Shown here: positions 14,060 through 23,209 of the stretch, piece after piece
How the letters are laid out: every line of letters starts with the position of its first letter
Position numbering within the stretch: the stretch's first letter is position 1
Assembly: GCA_010093605.1 (NCBI GenBank)
Contig: MU004182.1
Coordinates: 1,583,032-1,647,031 of the forward strand
DNA from: Lophium mytilinum
Lineage: Eukaryota > Ascomycota > Dothideomycetes > Mytilinidiales > Mytilinidiaceae
Direction: 5' to 3'
DNA length: 64,000 nucleotides
Program-made: the position numbers and the translations under genes
The notes under the pieces: generated by a model
What the model was told of the DNA's origin: nothing
Seen by the model: only the letters and a program-made list of their open reading frames with translations
Database searches by the model: none

Positions 14060-14210
14060 TACTAAAACTAGTAAGAGTTCTATTAATAGTATAGATACTA
14101 ACTAGTTTACTATATAATTCTACTAAAGTATATAGAACTATAGCTATATAGTCTTCTCTCCCTTAGTATAATTTAAGGGGTAATTAAATCTATATAACCT
14201 AATTTTAATA
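14060..14210 (+). repeat. Right 151-bp LTR of the Copia-type fossil
   Basis: Partner of 6339-6489, equal in length, followed by the target duplication AGAGA at 14211-14215. AT conversion ends exactly at this boundary: base 14210 is in AT-rich sequence, and from 14216 on the sequence is strongly GC-rich. Confidence 0.85.
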
Positions 14211-14359
14211 AGAGAGTAGGGCGCGGAGCGCCGGCCGAGAGGTAGGCGAGGCTGGCGCTAAGCGAGGTCAGGTGACGGTGGCACGTGATAGGAAGTCACG
14301 TGACGCCGTTGCCTGTGACAGGAACGTATCGCGATAAGGGTCGCGTTACGGCCATGACA
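14211..14359 (-). repeat. Right part of a reverse-oriented Gypsy LTR, not AT-converted
   Basis: The reverse complement, starting TGTCATGG at 14359, aligns through its length with the Gypsy 3' LTR from 4616. A run of GC-rich sequence (GGCGCGGAGCGCC at about 14220) matches the conserved GC patch at about 4700-4760 on the opposite strand. It is the same LTR as 6262-6338, split by the Copia-type insertion. Unlike all other repeat copies in block A, it keeps a normal CpA/TpG content. Confidence 0.7.
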
Positions 14360-14864
14360 CTAGACATAAAGAGTAAATATAGTTGTATAGTAGTAGGCAT
14401 TAGGGGCAGGCCAAATTTTAGTGGGGGCAGGTGCCGTGCGCATCGCTTAGGTGTACGCGTTTTTCTGTCAGCCGCGTGGTACCTATGGTTGCGAAGGTGT
14501 GAAGGGGTGGGGATGGACAGGGTTGAGGTAATTCGGCCCGTTTTCTCTTAGCATTATCATCACGTGATGCAAAACGATACATGAATATCATTCTTCTCAT
14601 TTGTGCACCGCTAGGTTGACATGGTATTCTCACCGCCGTGATAAGATTTGTAAAGATGTGAAGAGACACCTATACTCGTCAAAAGGCAGTCTAAATCCGT
14701 CGCTCGCCCTCGACCGCTCTCAACCACGGTTCCGTCGACCTCGCCCACGAATCCAAGTCATATGACGCCTCTCCTTATAGCTACGGCACACCACGCTACC
14801 AATACCTTCTAGCCAACCATTCCACCAGACTTTTTTCGAGAGCGCACAGAAACCAAAATTCCCC
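14360..14864. other. Intergenic, no gene seen
   Basis: Normal-GC sequence with only short overlapping frames of random composition. It contains the palindrome ATCACGTGAT at about 14561. Part of it is presumably the 3' flank of the minus-strand PPxY gene. Confidence 0.5.
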
Positions 14865-15458
14865 TTAAGATAACGGCACCTTGCTTCCATACGGCCAGAG
14901 GCGAAACATTGGAGCAGCACAGATCAAGTAAGCGGCAAATACTAGCAGAAGTAAGCCTAGGAGCCCGCCGCACCTCCGGAACCTGATACGAGGTGTCGTA
15001 ATCGTATCGGACGAGGATGGAGACTCGGGCGAGGATGGGGGCGCGGACGCCAACGCTTGACGCCGTCGGGGCACGTAAAATCTAGCGGCTGCGGTGGGTG
15101 TAGATAGGACGTCAGCCGCGGAGAGTCCGGATTCGAGATCGCTGTGATCGGAGAACTGATGATGCGTTAGGCATAGCCTGCGGGATAACAGATTGGCCTC
15201 TCTACTTACGGAGTCGTAGCTTTGGGAGCTGGGGATGTATGCTGGTGGCAGTGACTCCATTGATGATGGCTGATCTCTCAGCTCGGGGGATGAAGGCAGA
15301 ACTGGGAAAGAGGTGTACTCTAGTGCTGGTACATAGGGTGGTGGAAGCGGAGTGATTTCTTGGTCAGGGTATGCCGGTGGTGCGTCGTTTGGAGTGTTTG
15401 TCAAAGCCATGACTGTTGGTAATGCCTCTAGCCTTTGTAGCGCTGTAGGGGCGCACAC
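14865..15458 (-). CDS. PPxY-motif, C-terminally membrane-anchored protein
   Basis: A single-exon frame of 197 residues. The N-terminal two thirds is Pro/Ser-rich and disordered, with three PPxY-type motifs: PPAY (about 28), PPPY (about 40) and PPAY (about 72). A basic RFRRC patch is followed by a Leu-rich hydrophobic helix of about 20 residues (about 164-183) and a short tail. That makes it a likely tail-anchored or type II membrane protein facing the cytosol. In fungi PPxY motifs recruit the WW domains of Rsp5-type ubiquitin ligases, so an Rsp5 adaptor role is a reasonable inference, not shown. Met17 (15410) is an alternative start. No family is recognised by name. Confidence 0.6.
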   Translation of the reverse strand: MCAPTALQRLEALPTVMALTNTPNDAPPAYPDQEITPLPPPYVPALEYTSFPVLPSSPELRDQPSSMESLPPAYIPSSQSYDSVSREANLLSRRLCLTHHQFSDHSDLESGLSAADVLSTPTAAARFYVPRRRQALASAPPSSPESPSSSDTITTPRIRFRRCGGLLGLLLLVFAAYLICAAPMFRLWPYGSKVPLS

Positions 15459-15899
15459 TTGCTAGTTATGCCCTTGTAGAAATAAGATGTCGGCCTGGTA
15501 TAAGTAGGAAGGGAGGAATGGAGGTTGATGATCTTATAGCCACCCTGATTTTCTCGAGTTCGCGAACCTTGGGACAGCATACCTATGCTGGTTCCCTGAT
15601 CCACCCACAGATGATTGGTTCATTGGGCTGAATTGCTCAGCAGAGGTTTTCATAGGCTGGAGTTGTGTCGACATACCGGGCATTTGATTCATCTATTCAA
15701 AGGTAGCCAGCACAAGACATCAAATCATGCCAGGCATGAGGGCTAAAGCCAATAGAAACCCACACATAGATATGGCAACATCACTAAGGGAGTCTTTCTT
15801 GAGAGCAAGGGACAGGGGTATGTGAATTCATTATGTCGCCGCAAGACTATCCAGTCGGTATGAACCTCATCAAACTCCAAAGTCAATGAGCAAGCTCCG
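15459..15899. other. Intergenic between the PPxY gene and YKT6
   Basis: About 440 bp holding the presumed promoter of the minus-strand PPxY gene and the 3' end of YKT6. The only frames run into the terminal exon and last intron of YKT6 on the other strand. No repeat or RNA gene was seen. Confidence 0.5.
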
Positions 15900-16960
15900 C
15901 TACATCACCACACAGCACGAGTTCTGCTTCTTGGCCTACGACGTCGAAGTTAGCGTCAAGAGCTGGATACAATTCCTCTTGATTTTCCACAATCTGGGTG
16001 ACTTACCTGAGAATAGAACAGTTTGCTCGACGCGCTCAGAGTGTCAGACTTTGCGACTAAGTCGTCTATCTTCTCGCCTCGCTCCAGGACCGATTCGATC
16101 GTCTTGTGCAGCACGATTTTAGTCTCATCTAGCTCTTTCTGTATCTTCGTCAAGGCGTCCGCCTTGTTCGGGTCCTGCCATGTTTCGATGTACGTTGCGA
16201 GCTCGGGGAAGGGAAGTGTAGTCGGGGTGGTGGCGTTTTCCCAGGTTTTCTTGGGGTTCTTGACGATAAACTCTGTGGACAGGCATTAGACAGCGGTGAG
16301 AGCAGCACGAGTCCTTGGTCCTTACCTTCAGCTACTTTGTTGAGCAGCTGATGAGCTACTCGAGCCGGGTATTCCTCATCTTGTGGTTTGTCAACTCTCT
16401 GTCCAATACTGTTTATTTGATGATCATACCTGCCATGAGCAAAGCAACAAAGCCACCTTGAACCTTGCTATAATTGTGGTGCACATAGACGTTGTAACCT
16501 GAAAGTAATGTGAGACTAAGTGGCTATGCGTGCTCGGCCGAGAGAGTTGCGTACCAGTCTTGCTGTCCTGCACCACCTCTCTTTGGACTGTGCCATTGGG
16601 GTCTTTGGCCTTTGCGCCTTTCACTATGATCCCCGCAGACACGGCCATGAGTTCCGCTACGGTGCCTCGCATGAAGACATTCACCTAGAAGAGTATGAGC
16701 TCAAGTTTCGATATCGGAGGAAACTCAAGTTGCTATATCGGAGGGATCGTACGCTAGTTTTGAGGGAGGTTTCGGCGCATAACTCCTGTAGGCGAATTAG
16801 AGGACGCATAAAGAAGGTTCCATGATGGTGGGAACTTACAACCGGCGGGTCTGCTTTCTTCCACACCTATCTGAATGTCAACAGTTGTCCCGAGACTCGG
16901 TAGACTCGAACAATGCTCTAGTTGGGAACGGAGGCTTACACCGATATAGGTAATCTTCAT
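15900..16960 (-). CDS. YKT6: R-SNARE YKT6 (longin-domain, prenylated)
   Basis: YKT6 is a cytosol/membrane-cycling R-SNARE for ER-Golgi, vacuolar and autophagosomal fusion. I reconstruct eight exons on the minus strand: 16960-16940, 16866-16840, 16785-16753, 16684-16555, 16498-16430, 16379-16326, 16272-16007 and 15935-15900. All junctions are GT..AG and in phase, giving 211 residues (family about 200). The start MKITYIGV and the ELCAE segment are longin-domain hallmarks. The SNARE heptads contain KIQKELDETKIVLHKTIES and GEKIDDLVAKS, including the zero-layer Arg. The protein ends in CCVVM, the doubly lipidated Cys-Cys/CAAX end typical of YKT6. The first three exons are tiny (21, 27 and 33 nt). 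A 24-bp tandem duplication sits in intron 3. The start codon is only 174 bp from the block B transposon. Confidence 0.92.
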
Positions 16961-17133
16961 GGCGGCGAGTGAACTGGAGACAGTATGTTGTACGAAGGGC
17001 TAAGCAGGAGCTACGTCGAAGTTATCCAGGTGGCGGAAAGAAGTTGCGTAAAGAGGTCGGCGAAGTGGTGCCTGGCCGGAGCTGAGGTGTTGATATAGGA
17101 CGGGAGCGTGGTGGCGGAGTTAACTGGACGTCA

Positions 17134-17340
17134 ATTTGTCGTATTCAAAACGGAGTACATTCCTTGGCGTTTTTCTCCGTGCACCCCCCCTAATTTTGTA
17201 AGCGCGCGCCTGGGATCGTTAGATAGGATATATATTAATTTTTAACCACTTTTTAACATACCTATATTAGCTATTAGTAAGGCCTCTTATATATATATTA
17301 GAGCTTATATACTAATAATTTTTAGTATTTCTAGTATAAG
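17134..17340 (+). repeat. Left terminal inverted repeat (about 205 bp)
   Basis: The reverse complement of 22217-22419 matches with few differences. It includes the GC-rich segments GGAGTACATTCCTTGGCG and a run of seven C, a GCGCGCGCCT patch, and the AT-rich inner part with TAAGGCCTC. Similarity ends near 17340. Confidence 0.9.
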
Positions 17341-17429
17341 TTAATAACTTAATCTATAGTTAAATCCTCCTCTCTACTAGCGCGTAAACCTAACTCCAGA
17401 ATTAAACCCTAATATTAGCCTTACAGCGC

Positions 17430-18480
17430 CTAGATATTATGCGGCTCCTCTAGCTTAATAAGCACCCTAAATAGATTACTAAGGTTATTTATATCTACTA
17501 GAAGATAGTATATAATATAGAAAAATGCATAATTCTCTATAGCGCGCCTATAAGGCCTCTATAAATTAAGATAGAATAGCTAAGAAGGCTTACTATAGTA
17601 GATAAAAAGGTAGTACTCTAATAGCTTCTAGAAAATAGCTAGTGTAATTAAGATAAGATTTAAATATAGCTTAATCTTAAGTGTAGTATTAGAGCTTTAT
17701 AGCTAACTATATTACGCATAATAAAAAGAAATAGATAGAGTAAAAAGTAGGCCTAGCGCTAGTTAAACTGCGCAAGTAAGAAGTTAAGGTTAAAGTACTT
17801 AGAGCTTACTAGTTACTATAAGCTAAAAGATCTTATTTTTCTTAATAAGTCTATATTTAATAAGAAGACTAGCTAGCGCTATTATATATACGCACCTATT
17901 AGAAGTTCTACGCGCTACTAGGGGCCTATAAATTACGGAAATATATAGAGTATATACGTAGTAATAAGTATAGTAGAGTAGCTACTATATATAGCTATAT
18001 AAGAGGGCTACTTTAATACTAAGAAGTTCTAAAGCTAGGTTATTACTACTCTTCTACTAGCTATAGAAGGCGAATTTAAGGGCCACTTAAAGGTTATTAT
18101 TCTAGATAATATTAGAATATATACTAAGAAAGCTCTTATATATATAATCTAGGCGTAAGAATATCTAGTATATTTTCTACTACTATACTTACTAGATTTT
18201 AACCCTATAGAGTTAACCTTTACTACGCTAAAGGCGTAAATCTGCAGGTATTACTATTACCTGCGCCCGGCCTATTATAACTTTAGTAACTTCCTAAGAG
18301 CTGCTATTAAGTAGAGCCGGTATAATTACTTTACTTAAAAGTAGTTCTATTATATAGCTAGAGGAGTATACTATATAAGAGAAGAAATAGATAGAATTTA
18401 GGCTAAGCTAGATATATATAAGAGAGGTAATACTAATACTTAAATTAAGAAGAAGTAGATAGAGAAGTAGATTAAGGCCT
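17430..18480 (+). pseudogene. Tc1/mariner-type (DDE_3) transposase relic
   Basis: Conceptual translation gives a helix-turn-helix-like N-terminal part (about 17430-17650). Then follow a VIILDN-R-xTKKAL segment, matching the second catalytic Asp region (LDNAxxH), and LPLYLPDFNPIEL with a following TLKAQ segment, matching the YSPDLNPIE motif that precedes the third catalytic residue. The spacing is right for Tc1/mariner DDE transposases. Many in-frame stops, mostly TAG and TAA from AT conversion, show it is inactive. It reads away from the left terminal repeat. Confidence 0.75.
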
Positions 18481-18562
18481 AAGTATATACTATATATAGC
18501 CTTTCTATATAATATATACTCTATATATAGCCTTACTATTTTTTATATACTTTCTAGGCTAA

Positions 18563-18640
18563 GGCTTAAGTATTAGCGCTGGCGGATAATCTAAGGCTTA
18601 AGTATTAGCACTAGCAGATAATCTATAGCTTATATATTAG
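18563..18640 (+). repeat. Tandem 32-bp units carrying GGCTTAAGTATTAG
   Basis: GGCTTAAGTATTAG occurs at 18563-18576 and 18595-18608, each followed by GC.CTGGCGGATAATCTA-like sequence (unit about 32 bp). A degenerate third copy lies near 18625. The motif reappears in the palindromic array at 19910-20170. The array follows the transposase relic directly. Confidence 0.8.
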
Positions 18641-18699
18641 TATAGAGTAAAGTTATATAGTAAAGCTTAATAGCTATTATTTATTTTTCTATATATTCT

Positions 18700-19850
18700 T
18701 ACCTCTCTCTTAACTCTCTTTTTTCTTTAGACTTTATATACTATTAATTACTACCTTTATAATACTATAGCTAATAATACTATAGCTAATAACGCTAGTA
18801 ATTAGGGCTCTATCTCTAGCCTAATTAATAATATTCTTATAGAGCCCTCCCCCTCTCTACCTCTTACCGCGCACCTCTTTAGAACCGCGTACCCCTTTAA
18901 GCCCCTTAGAGTTTGCCCAAATCCTCTAGTAATATAGGTAGTAGTAGCTAGGCCGCTCTCTACTAAGAAGAAGATAATAGGCGTTTAAGCTAAAGATAAG
19001 GCGCTAGAAGCTTTCTCTAGCGAGAGCCTAGAGAATTCTAGCCCTTAGAGGCTTTATATAGTATATAGTAGGCCTATACACCCCCTTTCTACTTTTACTA
19101 TTAGTAGAGATATCTATAATATACCTAACTAAAAGAAGAATAAAGATAAGAATAAGAATAAAAATAAAAAGAAGAGAACTAATCCCCCTCTACTATATAT
19201 AATTTCTAGTATAGTAGCTTAAGAATCTAGCTAACCTATTTATATAGAAAGCGCCGCGCTTACTACCTACCCTTTTCCCTTACTATTACTATTATTCTAG
19301 GCCTACTAACTTTCTCTTAGTATACTAATAACCTTACTACTACTCTTAGCTCCTCTACTATTACTATAGCCCTCTAAGAGCGCTTCTACTATACTAAGCT
19401 TACCTATATAGAGCTTATTAACGGCTAATATAGCTAGAATTAGGCGGGCCTAGCCTGCGGCGTATATCTAAAGTGCGCCTAGAATATATCTATAGGGGGC
19501 TATTATTAGTATAATATTAATTTCTATACTAATAATAATCTAGGTAGTAAATATAGTATATATAGAGTTAGAAGTAAGCGCTATATATAGGTTAATACTG
19601 CGGGAGATATAGTAGTATTTAAGTAGGCTCTAAAGCCTAGAGCTAGTTATACTAGAAGAAAGAAGTAGAGAATTAAGCCTATTTAACTATATACTTAGGA
19701 ACTATAACTATAACTTTAAAAGGTTATTACTACTAACTAATATTTCTATATATCTAGCACGCGGATATAAATATACACATCTAGACGCGTAATTTAGCTA
19801 TCTATTTATATAATTTAGACTTATATTTACTAAGATATAATAAAGTAATA
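18700..19850 (+). pseudogene. Unrecognised coding relic in block B
   Basis: Plus-strand frames look protein-like: a Lys-rich run at about 19130-19190 and, downstream (about 19400-19690), a Tyr- and Asn-rich segment with spaced Cys that includes a basic RVRSKR motif. Numerous stops make it inactive. I do not recognise the family. Because it lies inside the terminal repeats it may be a second gene of the element. Confidence 0.35.
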
Positions 19851-19904
19851 GATTCTATTTCTAGGTAGCCTCCCTATTTTATATATACTCTATATATAAT
19901 CTAA

Positions 19905-20175
19905 CCTAAGGCTTAAGTATTAGCTATAAGAATTCTATTCTAATATTTTACGGCTTAAGTATTAGTAGTAAGAATCTTATTTTAATATTTTAAGGCTTAA
20001 GTATTAGCGCAGGGTAAATTTTCTCTACGCTAATACTTAAGCCTTAAAATAGAATCCTTACTACTAATACTTAAGCTGTAAAATATTAGAATAAGATTCT
20101 TACTACTAATACTTAAGCCGCAAGATATTAAGGTATATTTTTATATTTTACCTATACTAATACTTAAGCCTTAAA
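19905..20175. repeat. Palindromic array: three direct plus four inverted copies of a 14-bp motif
   Basis: GGCTTAAGTATTAG stands at 19910, 19952 and 19994. Its reverse complement stands at 20030, 20064 (one base changed), 20106 and 20157. The arms mirror about position 20018, separated by about 22 bp, and the spacer sequences between copies are also partly mirrored, so the 270-bp block could fold into a long imperfect hairpin. The direct spacing is exactly 42 bp. This resembles arrays of protein-binding sites in transposon sub-terminal regions, but here it is central. No function can be assigned from sequence alone. Confidence 0.85.
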
Positions 20176-20249
20176 CTATAAATACCCTTTAATTAATAGG
20201 TAGTATATATATTATAGGTAGTATATATTAGATAGATAGTATATATCTA

Positions 20250-22200
20250 TTACTATATACTCTACCCCCTATTACCTAGTAGAGTAAGATTAAACGCTAC
20301 TTTATTCTTCTAGTATAGCTACTTAAACCTATATAGCTTCTTAGTAAACTTTATAGCTATTCTATTTAATATTTCTAGCTATATAGCCTTATAATACGCC
20401 TCTAAGCTTCTATTTATTATCTAATAAAGGAAATCTATATTCTAAGCCTAATTTATTACTACCTAGGCCGCCTACTACTAGCGCTAGCGTAAACTAGCGT
20501 TCTATATACTATTAACTTTCTAATAGAAGAACGCCTCTAGTATATCTATATTCTTCTTCTTAGAGTATACTAGGCTTAAGCTCTTTAGTTAGTAAGGTTC
20601 TATAGCGGCCGGGGCCTAAGTTAAGGGTGGTAGTAGTAGTAGTAGAGAAAGAAGAGGTATAGATATAAATGCCGGCGCATATAGAAATGCTAGAAACCTA
20701 GTAGAAATATATAGATTTAGTAGATAATAGAGTAGTAGAGAAGGGGGAGAATAGTAGCTATACTACTACTATTAAGGCTATAACTAAGGCTATAATAGAG
20801 GCTGCTATATACTTAAAAACCTCTTAGCTATAGCTATTATCTATTATATACTACTAAGCTCTATAGTCTACTTTATTATTACCTTAATATTATCTATAGT
20901 ACTTACCGCCTACTACGCTCTTATTATCTTTACTAGCTAATAATATTTTAAACCTATAGGCCTGTTTATTTAAAGCTCCTTTAATAATTTAATTAGGGGC
21001 ACTAATATAGTAGCCTTACCGCGCGCTATAGTATTAGCCTATACCTTCTGCTACTTAGTAAGTATAATAAAGTGCTCGCCGCTATTAAGAAAGTAGTAGC
21101 TATTAAAGTTACTACACTCTTTATTAGTATACTTCTAATACTGCATTAGGTCTATATTATAGTCTCTTGCATTAGTAATTCTACTTATTATAGCCTTATA
21201 CTACTATAGTAGCTTCCCGCTATAACTTTTAGGTATAGCTATAGCCGGTAAGAACTTAAGTATAATTAACTTTCTAGATAGATTAGATATAACTTTATAT
21301 TTAAATAGGAGCGCTATAGTACTCTTCTAGAAGACCGCCTACTTTATATTAAGGGCTATAAATAATCTATTAAAAGAGAATATAGAGAAGTTATCTATAT
21401 TATATATTTATATACTACCTTTACTATTTAAAGTATATATTATAGTAGTATAGAAAGTAATAGTATACTTCTAGTAGTTACTATTAGCCTACGCCTTTAT
21501 AACTAGCTTATTAAGTTCTAGCTTAATATTATTACTAGAGAGGCTAAGCTGTATCTTTATACCTACTACCTTGCTGCCCGCCTTCTTCTTATTAATAAAT
21601 AGCTAGAAAGATAGGTTAATATTATAGTCTAGAGGACTAGCAGGTAATAGCAGTAATATTAATACTATACACTTATAGCGCGCTAGAGTAAGAGAAGTAG
21701 AAGAGAATATAAAAGGTAGACCTCTACCTCTATCTAGTAGTAATAATAGCAGTACTACTAGCATAGAGTTATAACTATTCTAGATCTCTTTATTCTATAC
21801 TACTTCTTCTTACCGCTATACTATCTCCTCTTACTATTGCGCTGCCTCCTCTTACTATTACGCTGCCTCCTCTTGCACTGCGCGCTACCTATCTATCGCC
21901 GCAGCCTTACATGTAGCCTTCTTAGCTACCTAAGCCTCGCGCTATAGTCTATTCTTTCTCTCTCTTACTACTTTAGCTAAAAGATCTATATCTAGTCTTG
22001 CGGCAGCTTTAATAGTAGCTTAGCTATTATTAGAGTATATATATCTCTCTCTCTAGGCAGTAGTCTATATATTCTCTAGCGCAACTCTAAGCAATCCTAT
22101 AAAAGTACCTACTTCTTTTCTTCCTCCTCTTTCTCTACCTCTTCTAGCCGCTAGTAGGTCTCTAGAGTATTAGGCATTATTATTAAAGGTTACGCTGCAT
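20250..22200 (-). pseudogene. Unrecognised minus-strand coding relic in block B
   Basis: Minus-strand frames from about 22150 to 20600 give protein-like text. The clearest part (about 21300-20850) has alternating hydrophobic and Lys/Asn residues and the segment NARDYNIDLMQY. Many stops break it. I could not place it in a family. It lies between the palindromic array and the right terminal repeat, reading toward the array. Confidence 0.35.
21821..21883. repeat. 21-bp tandem repeat, three copies
   Basis: Units start at 21821, 21842 and 21863, each containing CTCCTCTT. The unit length is a multiple of three, fitting a short amino-acid repeat (Glu/Gln-rich on the minus strand) in the relic gene. 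Confidence 0.75.
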
Positions 22201-22216
22201 TAAGAATATTATAGTA

Positions 22217-22419
22217 GTACTAGAATACTAGAAATTATTAGTATATAAGCTCTAATATATATATAAGAGGCCTTACTAATAGCTAATATAGATATATTAA
22301 AAAGTAGTTAAAAATTAATATATATCCTATCTAATAATCCTAGGCGCGCGCTTACAAAATTAGGGGGGGTGCACGGAGAAAAACGCCAAGGAATGTACTC
22401 CATTTTGAATACGACAAAT
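22217..22419 (-). repeat. Right terminal inverted repeat (about 205 bp)
   Basis: Partner of 17134-17340. The GC-rich outer part (about 22340-22419) is nearly unmutated, the inner part AT-converted. Confidence 0.9.
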
Positions 22420-22719
22420 CTCACAGGCAAGGCGGGCGGTCAGCGACTCCATTTATCTTGGCATGCGCCCGAGCTCAACCTCGACGCTTGAATCTCCTCG
22501 TGCCCGTCACCACGCTGCTGTTCTCGTCCTCCGACGATAATTACAGCAGCACCGCCAGCTTCAATCATCCTCCAGCTTGCCATACAAAACACAATCCTCG
22601 GGACCCTTGCCCACGTCGCCACCCTTCGACCACCACATCCCCCGCTCCTCCGAACTATCCGCATCCGACAGCAAACAGCTACCTACACACTTCGAGGATT
22701 ACGATACGCGTGCAAAACA
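22420..22719. promoter_or_regulatory. Promoter region and 5' UTR of the small mitochondrial protein gene
   Basis: 300 bp of normal-GC, CT-rich sequence between the transposon end and the start codon at 22720. Frames here are short and of Pro/His/Ser composition, as expected of translated pyrimidine-rich leader. No specific site was identified. Confidence 0.4.
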
Positions 22720-23209
22720 ATGGCGTCGCGCATCATTAGCTCCGCTGCCAGGCACGCTACGTCGCCCATCATCAAGAGCTCGAGGTTTGGTGCGCAGAGG
22801 TCATTCAGCGCCGGGGCGAGGTTGCAAGATGCCGTAGTTGCTCCGGTAAAGAAGCCGGTTGGCGCATTTAGAGGCGGGTGAGTGGCTTTTTCAACCCCTA
22901 CTCCTCAATGCCAGAGTCCCGGTAGATGCTGATGGGTTGCAATTGTACAGGCTCTTCGGCTTCCTCCTCGGTACCGCCGGTACTGGCGCGGGCATGTACT
23001 ACTACGTCCTGGACGAATATAAGGTGTCGAATGAGCTGTTGACTGAAGACATCTACGTGAGTTCTCCTTGTTGCTGATAGGAAAGGCCAATGTCTGGTTG
23101 GGAGTAGTCTGACACTGCATCACAGGCACTACAAGCTGCCGTGCAGAGGATAGAGTCATACGTCCGGACGCTCGAGGAGAAGGTTGAGGCATCCACTAAG
23201 AAGAAGTAG
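22720..23209 (+). CDS. Small mitochondrial single-pass membrane protein
   Basis: Three exons, 22720-22877, 22951-23056 and 23126-23209, with GT..AG introns in phase, give 115 residues. The N-terminus MASRIISSAARHATS with several Arg/Ser and no acidic residue is a typical mitochondrial presequence, followed by a QRSFSAGA cleavage-like site. A Gly-rich hydrophobic segment LFGFLLGTAGTGAGMYYYVL (about 54-73) is a likely transmembrane helix. The C-terminal part, YKVSNELLTEDIYALQ onward, is a short coiled coil ending in a Lys-rich tail. It is probably an inner-membrane protein with the coiled coil facing one compartment. I recognise the type as conserved in filamentous fungi, but no specific name can be given. 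Confidence 0.8.

Larger units (their letters stand above)
6339..14210 (+). mobile_element. Ty1/Copia-type retrotransposon fossil bounded by two LTRs
   Basis: The element is bounded by two 151-bp LTRs (6339-6489 and 14060-14210) and by a 5-bp target duplication, AGAGA, at 6334-6338 and 14211-14215. Conceptual frames on the plus strand show a gag-like region (about 7700-8500), an aspartic protease-like stretch near 8690, Copia-type integrase (about 9180-9900), reverse transcriptase (about 10900-11450) and RNase H (about 11740-12200). This order, integrase before RT, is diagnostic of Copia. A tRNA-primer-like site follows the left LTR at 6490. A purine-rich tract occurs at about 12360, and 1.7 kb of extra sequence separates it from the right LTR. 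The copy is structurally complete at its ends but broken throughout, with very many breaks. Alternatively, the 151-bp repeats may belong to a host element into which Copia inserted. Confidence 0.8.
17134..22419 (+). mobile_element. Large TIR DNA transposon (Tc1/mariner-type transposase relic), RIP-affected
   Basis: The element is 5286 bp, bounded by near-identical inverted repeats of about 205 bp (17134-17340 and 22217-22419), outer ends ATTTGTCG and CGACAAAT. A plus-strand transposase relic occupies about 17430-18480. The interior also holds a direct and inverted 14-bp motif array and further coding-like relics on both strands. The outer 70-90 bp at each end keep normal GC, while the interior is AT-converted. 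Typical Tc1/mariner elements are 1.3-2.5 kb, so this is either an unusually large family member or a nest of several insertions. I could not fix the target duplication. A TA occurs 9 bp inside each end, but the inverted match extends beyond it. Confidence 0.75.

Noticed and set aside
17134-17150. TA dinucleotide 9 bp inside each end of the block B transposon as target duplication
   Set aside because: The inverted match continues for 8 bp outside the TA on both sides, so the TA lies within the terminal repeat. True target duplication left open.
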